Part shown: in pieces, positions 53,222 to 61,235 of the stretch
Layout of the letters: every line of letters starts with the position of its first letter
Position numbering within the stretch: position 1 is the stretch's first letter
Source of the DNA: Sphingomonadaceae bacterium OTU29LAMAA1
GTDB taxonomy: Bacteria; Pseudomonadota; Alphaproteobacteria; Sphingomonadales; Sphingomonadaceae
Direction: 5' to 3'
Length of the DNA: 64,000 nucleotides
Assembly: GCA_024072375.1 (NCBI GenBank)
Contig: CP099617.1
Span: 2,088,001-2,152,000, forward strand
The notes under the pieces: model-generated
Databases searched by the model: none
Told to the model about the DNA's origin: nothing
The model's input: the letters and a program-made list of their open reading frames with translations, nothing else
Translations under genes and position numbers: made by a program

Positions 53222-53449
53222 TCAACGCTCTTCCACGGCAGTCACCGCGTCGCCGCCCGGGCCATCGGCCCCGCCGTAGCAGCGGTCGAGATAATGGTTG
53301 GCGATGATGTAATGCGCACGAACGGCCAGCGGATGCGTCGCACGCTGCGCCAGCTCCAGTTCGGTCTCGGCACGCTGGTAAAAATAGCTCTCGTCGTCCA
53401 CAATCTCAAAACTTCTGCAATCGATACAACAGCATAGCCTCGATACCAT
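53222..53449 (-). CDS. Small conserved hypothetical protein
   Basis: The product is 75 residues if translation starts at 53449, or 59 residues from GTG 53401 (VDDESYFYQRAETELELAQRATHPLAVRAHYIIANHYLDRCYG). The second form looks like a small alphaproteobacterial protein family often 60-70 residues long. The start is not settled. Function unknown. Confidence 0.55.
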   Translation of the reverse strand: MVSRLCCCIDCRSFEIVDDESYFYQRAETELELAQRATHPLAVRAHYIIANHYLDRCYGGADGPGGDAVTAVEER

Positions 53450-53507
53450 GCTCTGCCATCATATGGGTTATACGGTTGGTCAACGCATCGCCGCCCGGCT
53501 GGTGCCA

Positions 53508-54461
53508 CTAGCGGCTGGCCAAATCCGCGATTCCCGCCCAGGCCGCGATCTCGGCGTCGGCATGCGCTTCGACGACCAGGTCGCCCGCGCGTTCCGCAGC
53601 AATGTCGACGTCGATCGAACCACGCCATTCCCAGGTCGCATTGCCCGACAGGCTGACCATCGCATCGCGCGTCACGCTCGCGCGCACTAGCCCGCCCTTG
53701 TTGAACACTGTGATCGGCGTATCATAGGCCAACCGCCCGGTCAGGCAGGCGGCAAAGCTAGACGCCGCCATTGCGCTGCCGCAGCTGTCGGTCAATCCGA
53801 CGCCGCGCTCGAACGTTCGTACGAAAAGGTCGCGTCCCCGAACCTCGACGAAGGAAACGTTGGCGCGGTTGGGCAGCCAGTGCGGCGCCGCTTCGCACGC
53901 TTCCCCGATCGCGACCAGTTCCGCCTCGTCCACCGCCTCGACGAACGTCACCAGATGCGGGTTGGGCATTGCCACTGCGATAAAGCGCCGCTCGCTGACC
54001 AGCGGCGGGACCGGCGTCTCGACGATCCGTTCGACGCCCGCGTGCAACGGCCATACCCGCACGTCCAGCCCGGCGGGCCCCGCCGTCTCGCGCACGGTGT
54101 AGACGCCAGCCGCAAGATCCGCGTCGCGCTCGACGATGGCGTCCGACGTCTTCAGCCGCACCCGCGCCATATCCAGCCCCAGCGCCTCGAACCCCATCCG
54201 GGCGACGCAGCGCAAGCCGTTCAGGCACGTCTCCGCCTGGCTGCCATCCGCATTGTACATCGCCATGGAAAAATCATGATCGTCGGTACCCTGGCCCAAC
54301 AGCAACAGCCCGTCGCCACCCACCGGGCCGCGCCGGTCCGCCAGCGCACGCGCGACCGCCGCCCAGTCCGCCTCAGCCAGATCGATGCCGCGCGCGTCGA
54401 TCAGCGGAAAGTCGTTGCCCGACCCATGGCATTTCACGAAGGCGAAGCGCACGTCATCCAT
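53508..54461 (-). CDS. dapF: Diaminopimelate epimerase (DapF-like)
   Basis: The product is 317 residues. The DapF fold is visible: FVKCHGSGNDFPLID, the first catalytic Cys in AETCLNGLRCVARMG, NPHLVTFVE, and the second Cys in GLTDSCGSAMAASSFAA. It interconverts LL- and meso-diaminopimelate for lysine and peptidoglycan. The first site reads CLNGLRC where CGNGARC is usual, and the second half is divergent, so a related epimerase activity cannot be excluded. Confidence 0.85.
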   Translation of the reverse strand: MDDVRFAFVKCHGSGNDFPLIDARGIDLAEADWAAVARALADRRGPVGGDGLLLLGQGTDDHDFSMAMYNADGSQAETCLNGLRCVARMGFEALGLDMARVRLKTSDAIVERDADLAAGVYTVRETAGPAGLDVRVWPLHAGVERIVETPVPPLVSERRFIAVAMPNPHLVTFVEAVDEAELVAIGEACEAAPHWLPNRANVSFVEVRGRDLFVRTFERGVGLTDSCGSAMAASSFAACLTGRLAYDTPITVFNKGGLVRASVTRDAMVSLSGNATWEWRGSIDVDIAAERAGDLVVEAHADAEIAAWAGIADLASR

Positions 54462-54563
54462 CCCGTCATCGGCCTCGCGGGCCGCTTATGTTCTTGTCTA
54501 CGCCGCCGATACACCCGCCTTGCAGCCAAACGCAATCGCGCCGCCGGGCAATCGCGTCGCCGG

Positions 54564-54998
54564 TCAGATTAGCCGGTAATGATCCGCCAGCCGGTCGAGT
54601 GCCAGCGTCAGCACCAGCCGTCCCGCACGCGCCGGCCAGCCCAGCGCCTTCTCCGCTGCAGGCAACCCTTCGTTGGCGCAGATCACCCGCCACAGCACAT
54701 CGCCCAATCCGCGTCCGGCTGACGCCATGGCCTCGTCGAAGCGTCGCTTCGCCGCGATCTGCGCCCCGCTCGGGTCCGGTTCGCAGCCGCTGCCGCCGCC
54801 GTCCACCCGGGCGGACCAGCGCATCGTCACCCGCGGTCCCATCGCGGCCATCTCGTAGTCGCCGCGCAACCGCTCGCCTGCCTCGAACTGGCGCGCATCA
54901 ACCAGTCCCCGCGCCTTCAGCCAGCCCAGCGGTGATTCGGCGTCGTTGATGCTCACATTGCGTCCCCGTCCAACCGTCCGCACCATCAATTCTTGCAT
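54564..54998 (-). CDS. DUF6456 domain protein
   Basis: The product is 144 residues from ATG 54998 (gggagg upstream). Features: ESPLGWLKARGLVDARQFEAGERLRGDYEMAAMGPRVTMRW and FDEAMASAGRGLGDVLWRVICANEGLPAAEKALGWPARAGRLVLTLALDRLADHY, a helix-turn-helix-like pattern typical of DUF6456 in alphaproteobacteria. A DNA-binding role is likely but unproven. It is divergent from the XRE gene. Confidence 0.7.
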   Translation of the reverse strand: MQELMVRTVGRGRNVSINDAESPLGWLKARGLVDARQFEAGERLRGDYEMAAMGPRVTMRWSARVDGGGSGCEPDPSGAQIAAKRRFDEAMASAGRGLGDVLWRVICANEGLPAAEKALGWPARAGRLVLTLALDRLADHYRLI

Positions 54999-55058
54999 AT
55001 GCTAGCCTCCCGAGTCGATCCGGGCTTGCCACAACGTCAGCTTTGTAGGACAGAGAAA

Positions 55059-55073
55059 TAACCGCAGCGGTTA
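55059..55073. promoter_or_regulatory. Palindromic operator candidate before the XRE gene
   Basis: A perfect 7-1-7 palindrome taaccgcagcggtta lies ten bases before the start codon of the XRE regulator and in the divergent region with the DUF6456 gene. It suits self-repression by the HTH protein. Confidence 0.5.
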
Positions 55074-55083
55074 GGGATGCGCC

Positions 55084-55647
55084 ATGATTACCGCGATAAG
55101 AGAGGTACGTAGGGCCAAAAATCTGACGCTGGAGGAGGTCGCCCGCCGATGCTCGCCTCCAACAACCGCCCAGACGATCGGACGACTCGAGACCGGCACC
55201 CGCACTGTTTCGGTCGGCTGGATCAACCGCATCGCTCTCGCTCTCGAGGTCGCGCCGGCGGATCTCGTCACGCTCCCGGAACGCGCATCGCTACCGGTGG
55301 CCGCGACGTTGGATGCGGATGGTGCGCATGCCCCCCGCCAGCCGCAGACGCTCACCCCGCCCCAGCCCGGCGCCGGCAGCATCGCGGTCAGGGTTACCGG
55401 CGGCATCGCCGATTATCGCGCCGGCGACGAACTCTGGTGTGACCTGCGCACGCCCGACACCTTCTCGCAGGCACTGAACCGCGACGTGCTCGTTCCTGTC
55501 CCACCCGGTCGCTTCCTCTTCGCCCGCCTGATCGGCATCGACGGCGAAACCCTCCTCCTCCTCCCATCGACTCCGGGAGCCCGCCCCACATCGGTGTCAT
55601 CCCCCCCGTGGCTCGCGCAGGCCGCCAAGCTGATCCGCTCGCTATAG
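55084..55647 (+). CDS. XRE family helix-turn-helix regulator
   Basis: The product is 187 residues. Residues 4-62 are an XRE HTH (IREVRRAKNLTLEEVARRCSPPTTAQTIGRLETGTRTVSVGWINRIALALEVAPADLV). After a Pro-rich linker, residues 95-170 form a beta-rich domain (IAVRVTGGIADYRAGDELWC, RDVLVPVPPGRFLFARLIGIDG) resembling the S24/LexA-like C-terminal domain of repressors but without a clear Ser-Lys pair. It probably represses itself. Confidence 0.82.
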   Translation: MITAIREVRRAKNLTLEEVARRCSPPTTAQTIGRLETGTRTVSVGWINRIALALEVAPADLVTLPERASLPVAATLDADGAHAPRQPQTLTPPQPGAGSIAVRVTGGIADYRAGDELWCDLRTPDTFSQALNRDVLVPVPPGRFLFARLIGIDGETLLLLPSTPGARPTSVSSPPWLAQAAKLIRSL

Positions 55648-55758
55648 GAGGTCGATTCACGCGAAGACACGAAGAGGTCGCACCGCAGACAATCGTTTAC
55701 CCCGACCTTGTCCCACCCCCGCTTTAGCTGCACCGCAACATCTGCTAAGAGCGCCCGC

Positions 55759-57603
55759 ATGCTCAACCTCAACGGCATCACCGTGCGCCTCGGCGGCCGC
55801 ACGATCCTCGACGGCGCATCCGCATCGCTGCCCCCCGGCAGCCGCGTCGGCCTCATCGGTCGCAACGGCGCGGGCAAGTCGACGCTCGTCCGCGTCATCG
55901 CCGGCATGCTCGAACCCGACGACGGCACCGCCGACATGCCCCGCGGCGCCCGCCTCGGCTATATCGCGCAGGAAGCGCCCTCCGGCACCGCTACCCCGTT
56001 CGACACCGTGCTCGCCGCCGACACCGAACGCGCCGCGCTGATGATCGAATCGGAAACCAGCGAAGACCCCGACCGCCTCGGCGACGTCTACGAACGCCTG
56101 ATCGCGATCGACGCCTACACCGCGCCGATGCGGGCAGCACAAATTCTGCTCGGCCTCGGCTTCGACGAGGATATGCAGCAGCGCCCGCTCGACAGCTTCT
56201 CGGGCGGCTGGAAGATGCGCGTCGCGCTCGCCGCGCTCCTGTTCTCGCAACCCGACTTGCTGCTGCTCGACGAGCCCTCGAACCACCTCGATCTCGAAGC
56301 CGTCATGTGGCTCGAGGATTTCCTCGTCGGCTACAAGGCGACGATCGTCGTCGTCAGCCACGAACGCGATTTCCTCAACAACGTGGTGGATCACATCCTC
56401 CACCTCCAGAACGGCAAGATCCAGCTCTATCCGGGCGGCTACGACAGCTTCGAGCGCCAGCGCGCCGAGCGCATGGCGCAGCTCGCCGCCGCCAAGGCGA
56501 ACCAGGATATCCAGCGCGCAAAGCTGCAGGATTACGTCGCCCGCAATTCCGCCCGCGCCTCCACCGCCAAGCAGGCGCAAAGCCGGCAGAAGATGCTGGC
56601 CAAGATGCAGCCGATCGCCGAACTCGCCAACGATCCGTCGCTGTCGTTCGACTTCCCCGATCCCACCGAACTGCGCCCGCCGCTCATCACGCTCGACATG
56701 GCGTCGGTCGGCTACAGCGAGACGCCGATCCTCAAGCGCCTCAACATGCGCCTCGACCCCGACGATCGCGTCGCGTTGCTCGGCCGCAACGGCAACGGCA
56801 AGACCACGCTCGCCCGCCTGCTCGCCGCACAGCTGACGCCGATGGACGGCGAGATGGCCTCGTCGGGCAAGATGAAGGTCGGATATTTCACCCAATATCA
56901 GGTCGAGGAACTCGACGCCGACGATACCCCGCTCGAACACATGACCCGGATCATGAAGGGCGCCAGCCCCGCCGCGGTCCGCGCCCAGCTCGGCCGGTTC
57001 GGTTTCTCGGGCGACAAGGCGGTCGGCAAGGTCGGCAAGATGTCCGGCGGCGAAAAGGCGCGGCTCGCGCTCGCGCTCATCACCCGCGACGCGCCGCATA
57101 TGCTGATCCTCGACGAACCGACCAACCACTTGGACGTCGATGCCCGCGAGGCGTTGGTGCAGGCGCTCAACGCCTATACCGGTGCCGTCGTCCTCGTCAG
57201 CCACGATCGCCACATGCTCGAAATGACCGCCGACCGCCTCGTGCTGGTCGACAACGGCACCGCCAAGGAATTCGACGGCACGCTCGACGATTACATCGCC
57301 TTCGTCCTCGCCGGCGACAAGCAGCCCGAACCCAAGGCCAAGAAGCCCAAGGGCAAACCGATCGACCGGGACGCCGAAAAGCTGCGTCGAAAGACGATCC
57401 GCGATACCGAGGCGGAGATCGCTACCCTCACCAGCGACCGCAATGCGATCGACCGCGCGATGTTCGATCCCAAGACGGCCGAAGATCGCTTCGCCAAACT
57501 GGCGATGAGCGAGCTGATGAAGCGCCGCGCCGACGTGCAGGACCGGATCGAGACACTGGAAGCGAAATGGCTGGAAGCGACCGAAGCGCTCGAAGCGGCA
57601 TAA
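55759..57603 (+). CDS. ABC-F family ATPase (Uup/YheS-like)
   Basis: The product is 614 residues from ATG 55759. It has two ATPase domains without membrane segments: Walker A GRNGAGKSTL and GRNGNGKTTL, signatures FSGGWKMRVALA and MSGGEKARLALA, Walker B LLLLDEPSNHLD and MLILDEPTNHLD, and the ABC-F linker with the AKQAQSRQKMLAKM helix between them. A C-terminal coiled coil (KLRRKTIRDTEAEIATL) follows. ABC-F proteins act on the ribosome and on translation. The insert length suggests the YheS/Uup group. Confidence 0.92.
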   Translation: MLNLNGITVRLGGRTILDGASASLPPGSRVGLIGRNGAGKSTLVRVIAGMLEPDDGTADMPRGARLGYIAQEAPSGTATPFDTVLAADTERAALMIESETSEDPDRLGDVYERLIAIDAYTAPMRAAQILLGLGFDEDMQQRPLDSFSGGWKMRVALAALLFSQPDLLLLDEPSNHLDLEAVMWLEDFLVGYKATIVVVSHERDFLNNVVDHILHLQNGKIQLYPGGYDSFERQRAERMAQLAAAKANQDIQRAKLQDYVARNSARASTAKQAQSRQKMLAKMQPIAELANDPSLSFDFPDPTELRPPLITLDMASVGYSETPILKRLNMRLDPDDRVALLGRNGNGKTTLARLLAAQLTPMDGEMASSGKMKVGYFTQYQVEELDADDTPLEHMTRIMKGASPAAVRAQLGRFGFSGDKAVGKVGKMSGGEKARLALALITRDAPHMLILDEPTNHLDVDAREALVQALNAYTGAVVLVSHDRHMLEMTADRLVLVDNGTAKEFDGTLDDYIAFVLAGDKQPEPKAKKPKGKPIDRDAEKLRRKTIRDTEAEIATLTSDRNAIDRAMFDPKTAEDRFAKLAMSELMKRRADVQDRIETLEAKWLEATEALEAA

Positions 57604-57607
57604 ATGC

Positions 57608-57635
57608 AATCCGGCAACCGCAGGGTTGCCGGATT
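57608..57635 (+). terminator. Hairpin after the ABC-F gene (first of three GCAACC/GGTTGC repeats)
   Basis: A perfect 12-bp stem (aatccggcaacc / ggttgccggatt) with loop gcag starts four bases after the ABC-F stop. It could end transcription, but has no T-run. Its ggcaacc arms recur in two further inverted repeats downstream, so it may instead be an operator. Confidence 0.55.
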
Positions 57636-57653
57636 ATGACCATTCGGTAATAA

Positions 57654-57694
57654 GCAACCGATCGGTTGCCACCATCGGCAACCCGGAGGTTGCC
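57654..57694. promoter_or_regulatory. Two further GCAACC/GGTTGC inverted repeats before the ArsR gene
   Basis: A perfect 16-base palindrome gcaaccgatcggttgc (57654-57669) is followed by ggcaacc-cgga-ggttgcc (57677-57694), which includes the ribosome-binding ggagg and ends at the ArsR start codon. This matches a cluster of operator sites for ArsR self-regulation, or hairpins that hide the ribosome site. Confidence 0.6.
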
Positions 57695-58012
57695 ATGACC
57701 GCGCCTATTGCCAGACCGATACAGGCAGCGCGTTTGTTCGCCGCGCTCGGCGACCCTACCCGCCTGTCTTTGCTCGTCATTCTTCGCGGCGGAGGCACAC
57801 GTCCGATTACACGTCTTGCCGCCTCCCTCGGCATGACGCGGCAGGCGGTGACCAAGCATCTACGGACGCTGGAGGAAGCAGGGCTGGTGGAGGTCACCCG
57901 CCAGGGCCGCGAGACGCTCTATACATGCCGCCCCCAGGCTTTGGACGACGCCCGCCGGTCGCTTGATGCTATCGCCGGACGATGGGACAGCATCCGGCCC
58001 CCGCAGCCATAA
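57695..58012 (+). CDS. ArsR family transcriptional regulator
   Basis: The product is 105 residues from ATG 57695 (cggaggttgcc upstream). A winged helix is clear (AARLFAALGDPTRLSLLVILRGGGTRPITRLAASLGMTRQAVTKHLRTLEEAGLVEVTRQGRETLY). No metal-binding Cys pair (CxC) is present, so it likely senses something other than arsenite-like metals. The upstream triple inverted repeat is a candidate operator set. It is followed by the bestrophin gene. Confidence 0.85.
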   Translation: MTAPIARPIQAARLFAALGDPTRLSLLVILRGGGTRPITRLAASLGMTRQAVTKHLRTLEEAGLVEVTRQGRETLYTCRPQALDDARRSLDAIAGRWDSIRPPQP

Positions 58013-58150
58013 TGGCCATCCGACGCGCGAACCACCCGGATCGGCCATGATACGCTTGTCGCCGCGCCTGCCGCACGGCAAAGCGTTCCGCATCGCAGCA
58101 ATATCGAACATCGCGCGTTGCGTTCGTTCCGTTCCCAATCGTGAGGGCCC

Positions 58151-59035
58151 ATGATCGTCGCACCCACTCCCCGTCTCGGCCGCATCGTATCGGAGGTGTG
58201 GAAGCCGCTGCTGCTGCTGTTCGTCTGGGACGTGATCGTTACCGTCACCTATTACATCCTGCCGTTCAAGGCGCCTTCGCTGCCGCTGACGCTGTTCGGT
58301 TCCGTGCTGGCGCTGTTCCTCGGCTTCCGTGACAATTCCGCCTATGAACGTTGGTGGGAAGGCCGCATCCTGTGGGGCGCGATGATCAATGCCTCACGCA
58401 GCCTCAGCCGCGAAGCGCGCAATTTCCTGCCGGTGGACGAGGCGCACGATCTGCGCCGGTCGATCGTGCTACGCCAGATCGCCTATGTGAACGCGCTCCG
58501 CTGCCAGTTGCGCAAGCAGCCCGTCGACGAACAGGTGCTCAAATTTCTGTCGCGGGGCGAGGCGGAGCCGGCGTTAGCCCGGACCAACGTCGCCAACGGC
58601 CTGCTCGACGGCACCGGCCGCCGCGTCGACGATGCTCGTCGCAAGGGCTGGATCGACACGATTCAGCAGGCGCGGATGGAATCGACGATGGTCGATATCG
58701 CCAATGCACAGGGCGGCATGGAGCGGCTGAAGAACACGCCGCTACCCAACCAGTATCGCTTCTTTCCGACGCTGTTCACCCATCTGTTCTGCATCCTGCT
58801 GCCGATCGGCCTCGTCGAAACGCTTGGCTTCGCCACTCCGCTGGGGTCGACCGTCGCCGGGCTGATGTTCCTTGCAGTGCTCCAGATCGGTGACGACCTG
58901 GTCGATCCGTTCGCCAATACGGTTCACGACGTCCCTTTGACCGCCATGTGCCGGACGATCGAGATCGACCTGCTCCAGTCGATCGGCGACGAAGCGCCCG
59001 GTCCGGTCACCCCGATCAAGGGCATCCTGTGGTAG
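58151..59035 (+). CDS. Bestrophin-like inner membrane channel (YneE/UPF0187 family)
   Basis: The product is 294 residues. N-terminal helices (WKPLLLLFVWDVIVTVTYYIL, LPLTLFGSVLALFLGFRDNSAYERWWEGR), the RW/NASR motif and the late FATPLGSTVAGLMFLAVLQIGDDLVDPFANTVHDVPL match the bacterial bestrophin family, which forms pentameric anion or cation channels. The ribosome site is gtgaggg. Confidence 0.85.
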   Translation: MIVAPTPRLGRIVSEVWKPLLLLFVWDVIVTVTYYILPFKAPSLPLTLFGSVLALFLGFRDNSAYERWWEGRILWGAMINASRSLSREARNFLPVDEAHDLRRSIVLRQIAYVNALRCQLRKQPVDEQVLKFLSRGEAEPALARTNVANGLLDGTGRRVDDARRKGWIDTIQQARMESTMVDIANAQGGMERLKNTPLPNQYRFFPTLFTHLFCILLPIGLVETLGFATPLGSTVAGLMFLAVLQIGDDLVDPFANTVHDVPLTAMCRTIEIDLLQSIGDEAPGPVTPIKGILW

Positions 59036-59093
59036 CATCGGAAAGGCGTGAGGCCGGGTGGCGGAAAACCACCGTCCCCGTCCGGCAACGGGG

Positions 59094-59450
59094 TCAGGCC
59101 GCGTCGATGATCCGACCGATGCGCACCAGCAATCCGCTGGGATCGCTCACGGCGAATTCATAGGTACCCCAGGGTTTGACGTGCGGCGCGCCAGGTTCGA
59201 TGATCAACTCGCGCACCGCGTCGGCCATGGCATCGACGTCGTCGACATACAGGTACAGCCCGAACGGATTGTCCTCGATCGTTTTCGGCCAGCCGGGCGC
59301 GAGGGTCAGGTGCAGATGCCAGCCCCTGCCGTCCGTCAGAATGCGGTAATGGCCATGATCGCCGACAACGTCGAATGACAGGCGCCGATAAAACGCCTCG
59401 CTCGCGTCAAGATCGCTGCTCGGGACGATGGCGACCGCACGATGATCCAT
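59094..59450 (-). CDS. VOC (glyoxalase/bleomycin-resistance) family protein
   Basis: The product is 118 residues, with the VOC fold pattern AIVPSSDLDASEAFYRRLSFDVVGDHGHYRIL, LYLYVDDVDAM and GTYEFAVSDPSGLLVRIGR. Such proteins bind metal and act in detoxification or antibiotic binding; substrate unknown. The ribosome site is ggaggaaa. Confidence 0.8.
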   Translation of the reverse strand: MDHRAVAIVPSSDLDASEAFYRRLSFDVVGDHGHYRILTDGRGWHLHLTLAPGWPKTIEDNPFGLYLYVDDVDAMADAVRELIIEPGAPHVKPWGTYEFAVSDPSGLLVRIGRIIDAA

Positions 59451-59525
59451 GGCCGGGGTTTCCTCCTGCGAGCAGGCGACATCGCTACATCGGACCGTAC
59501 ACCCCCTGCAAGCAGGCAGTGCCCA

Positions 59526-60947
59526 TCACGCTGCGGCGTTGTCGATGCCCAGTTCGCCGAGCTTGCGATACAGCGTCGATCGCCCGATCCCCAGTCGCCG
59601 GGCGACTTCGGTCATCCGTCCGCGGTAATGGCCGATGGCGAGCCGGATCACATCCGCCTCGATATCCTCCAACGGGCGCAGATTGCCGTCAGGACGGAAC
59701 AGGGTGACGCCGCCACCGGACGCGGTCGCCGATCCGACGACGCCGGTACGACGATCGCCAAGCGCGGCGATCTGCGGGAAGTCCGCCCGCGTCAGCGCCG
59801 CGCCCTCGCACAGCACCGCCGCGCGGAAGAGGGCGTTCTGCAACTGTCGCACGTTGCCCGGCCAGTCGTACTGCACCAGCAGCGCCAGCGCATCGTCGGT
59901 GATCCCCAGCGGCCGCAATCCCGGTTGCTGTGCGATCCGCGCCAGCAGATGCCGTGACAGCGCCGGTACGTCGCCCAATCGCTCGCGCAGGGGCGGGATC
60001 GTGACCTGCACCACGTTGAGCCGGTAATACAGATCCTCGCGGAACCGCCCCGCCTCGACCTCGTCGAGCAACTTCTTGTTGGTCGCGGCGATGACGCGGA
60101 CGTCGACCTCCCGGGCGTGACGCGCACCGATCGGCTGGATCTCGCCCGATTGCAGCACCCGCAGCAACTTGACCTGCGTCTCTAGCGGCATCTCGCCGAT
60201 TTCGTCGAGCAGGATAGTGCCACCGTCGGCGTCGGCGAACCGTCCGATCTTTCGCTCGAACGCGCCGGTGAACGCGCCCTTCTCGTGCCCGAACAGCTCG
60301 GATTCGACCAGATTGGCCGGGATGGCACCGCAATTGACGGTGACCATCGGCTTCTTGGAGCGGGGCGAAGCCGCATGGATCGCATCGGCAACCACCTCCT
60401 TGCCCACGCCGCTCTCGCCCTCGACCAGCACCGCCACGCGCGCGCGCGCCGCTTTTGCCGCGATCGCCAGTGCGGCGCGGAAATCGGGCGACGATCCGAC
60501 GATCTCGTCGAACGCGAGCAACGCCGGGATCTTCTCGGTCAGCGGCCGCAGTTCACCCGCGGCGGTGCCCGCCACTGCTGCTTCCAGCGCGGCAAGCAGC
60601 CGTTCGGGCGCCAGTGGCTTGACCAGAAAGTCGGTCGCCCCCGCCCGCATCGCCGCGACCGCATGCGCCACCGATCCGTTGGCGGTCAGCAACAGGATCG
60701 GCAGCGCTGGCCGTCGCTCGCGCAATTCGGCGATCAGAGGTGCCGCATCCGCTTCCGGCGCCCAGTGATCGAGCAGGATCGCGTCCAGTTGCATCCCGTC
60801 CTGCGTGCCGAGCTGCGCCAGCGCCATCTCGCCGTCCGCTGCAAAGATCGACCGCCAGCCCGCACGCGCCGCCAGCGCCGATACCAGCCGCCGCTGTGCC
60901 GGCTCGTCGTCGATCAGCAAAAGCAAGCGCTGTCCGTTGCGCGTCAT
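59526..60947 (-). CDS. Sigma54-dependent response regulator (NtrC family)
   Basis: The product is 473 residues from ATG 60947. Residues 1-125 are a receiver with Asp60 (AILLDHWAPEA) and Lys110. Residues 148-385 are the AAA+ domain: Walker A VEGESGVGKE, the sigma54-contact GAFTGA at 224-229, Walker B GGTILLDEIGEMPL. Residues 425-470 are a Fis-type HTH (IRLAIGHYRGRMTEVARRLGIGRSTLYRKL). It activates sigma54 promoters. A partner kinase is not next to it. Confidence 0.92.
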   Translation of the reverse strand: MTRNGQRLLLLIDDEPAQRRLVSALAARAGWRSIFAADGEMALAQLGTQDGMQLDAILLDHWAPEADAAPLIAELRERRPALPILLLTANGSVAHAVAAMRAGATDFLVKPLAPERLLAALEAAVAGTAAGELRPLTEKIPALLAFDEIVGSSPDFRAALAIAAKAARARVAVLVEGESGVGKEVVADAIHAASPRSKKPMVTVNCGAIPANLVESELFGHEKGAFTGAFERKIGRFADADGGTILLDEIGEMPLETQVKLLRVLQSGEIQPIGARHAREVDVRVIAATNKKLLDEVEAGRFREDLYYRLNVVQVTIPPLRERLGDVPALSRHLLARIAQQPGLRPLGITDDALALLVQYDWPGNVRQLQNALFRAAVLCEGAALTRADFPQIAALGDRRTGVVGSATASGGGVTLFRPDGNLRPLEDIEADVIRLAIGHYRGRMTEVARRLGIGRSTLYRKLGELGIDNAAA

Positions 60948-61102
60948 AATATTTCCCGTCCCGCTTCGGGGCAGGTGATACAATGCGCCGGTAAAGAGCG
61001 ACTTAAGCCTGATGCGCTTTTGCTTGCCTTGACGGCGGCGACGCTTTGCGGGCAGTTAATCACCCAAAGGCGGTGCAGGCCGCGGTTAGCAGGGGTTGGG
61101 TG

Positions 61103-61225
61103 ATGGCCGGCAACGGTGACATGAAGGCACATGTATCGACGTATTCCAGCGTCATCGGCATGCTGAAATGGGGTACGGTCGGATGTGCGGTGATCGCCGC
61201 ACTCGTGATCTGGCTGATCGCGTAA
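61103..61225 (+). CDS. aa3-type cytochrome c oxidase subunit IV
   Basis: The product is 40 residues, missed by length filters. Sequence: a polar start (MAGNGDMKAHVSTYSSVIGMLKWG) and one membrane helix (TVGCAVIAALVIWLIA). This matches the short bacterial aa3-type oxidase subunit IV family (DMKAH, TY, F/M-K-WG pattern). It stands ten bases before pntAA, an arrangement common in sphingomonads. Confidence 0.8.
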   Translation: MAGNGDMKAHVSTYSSVIGMLKWGTVGCAVIAALVIWLIA

Positions 61226-61235
61226 GCGCCGCCCG

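Noticed and set aside
55657..57609. 650-residue open frame on the minus strand
   Set aside because: It is antisense to a clear ABC-F gene with full motifs; the frame is open only because of GC-rich codon structure.
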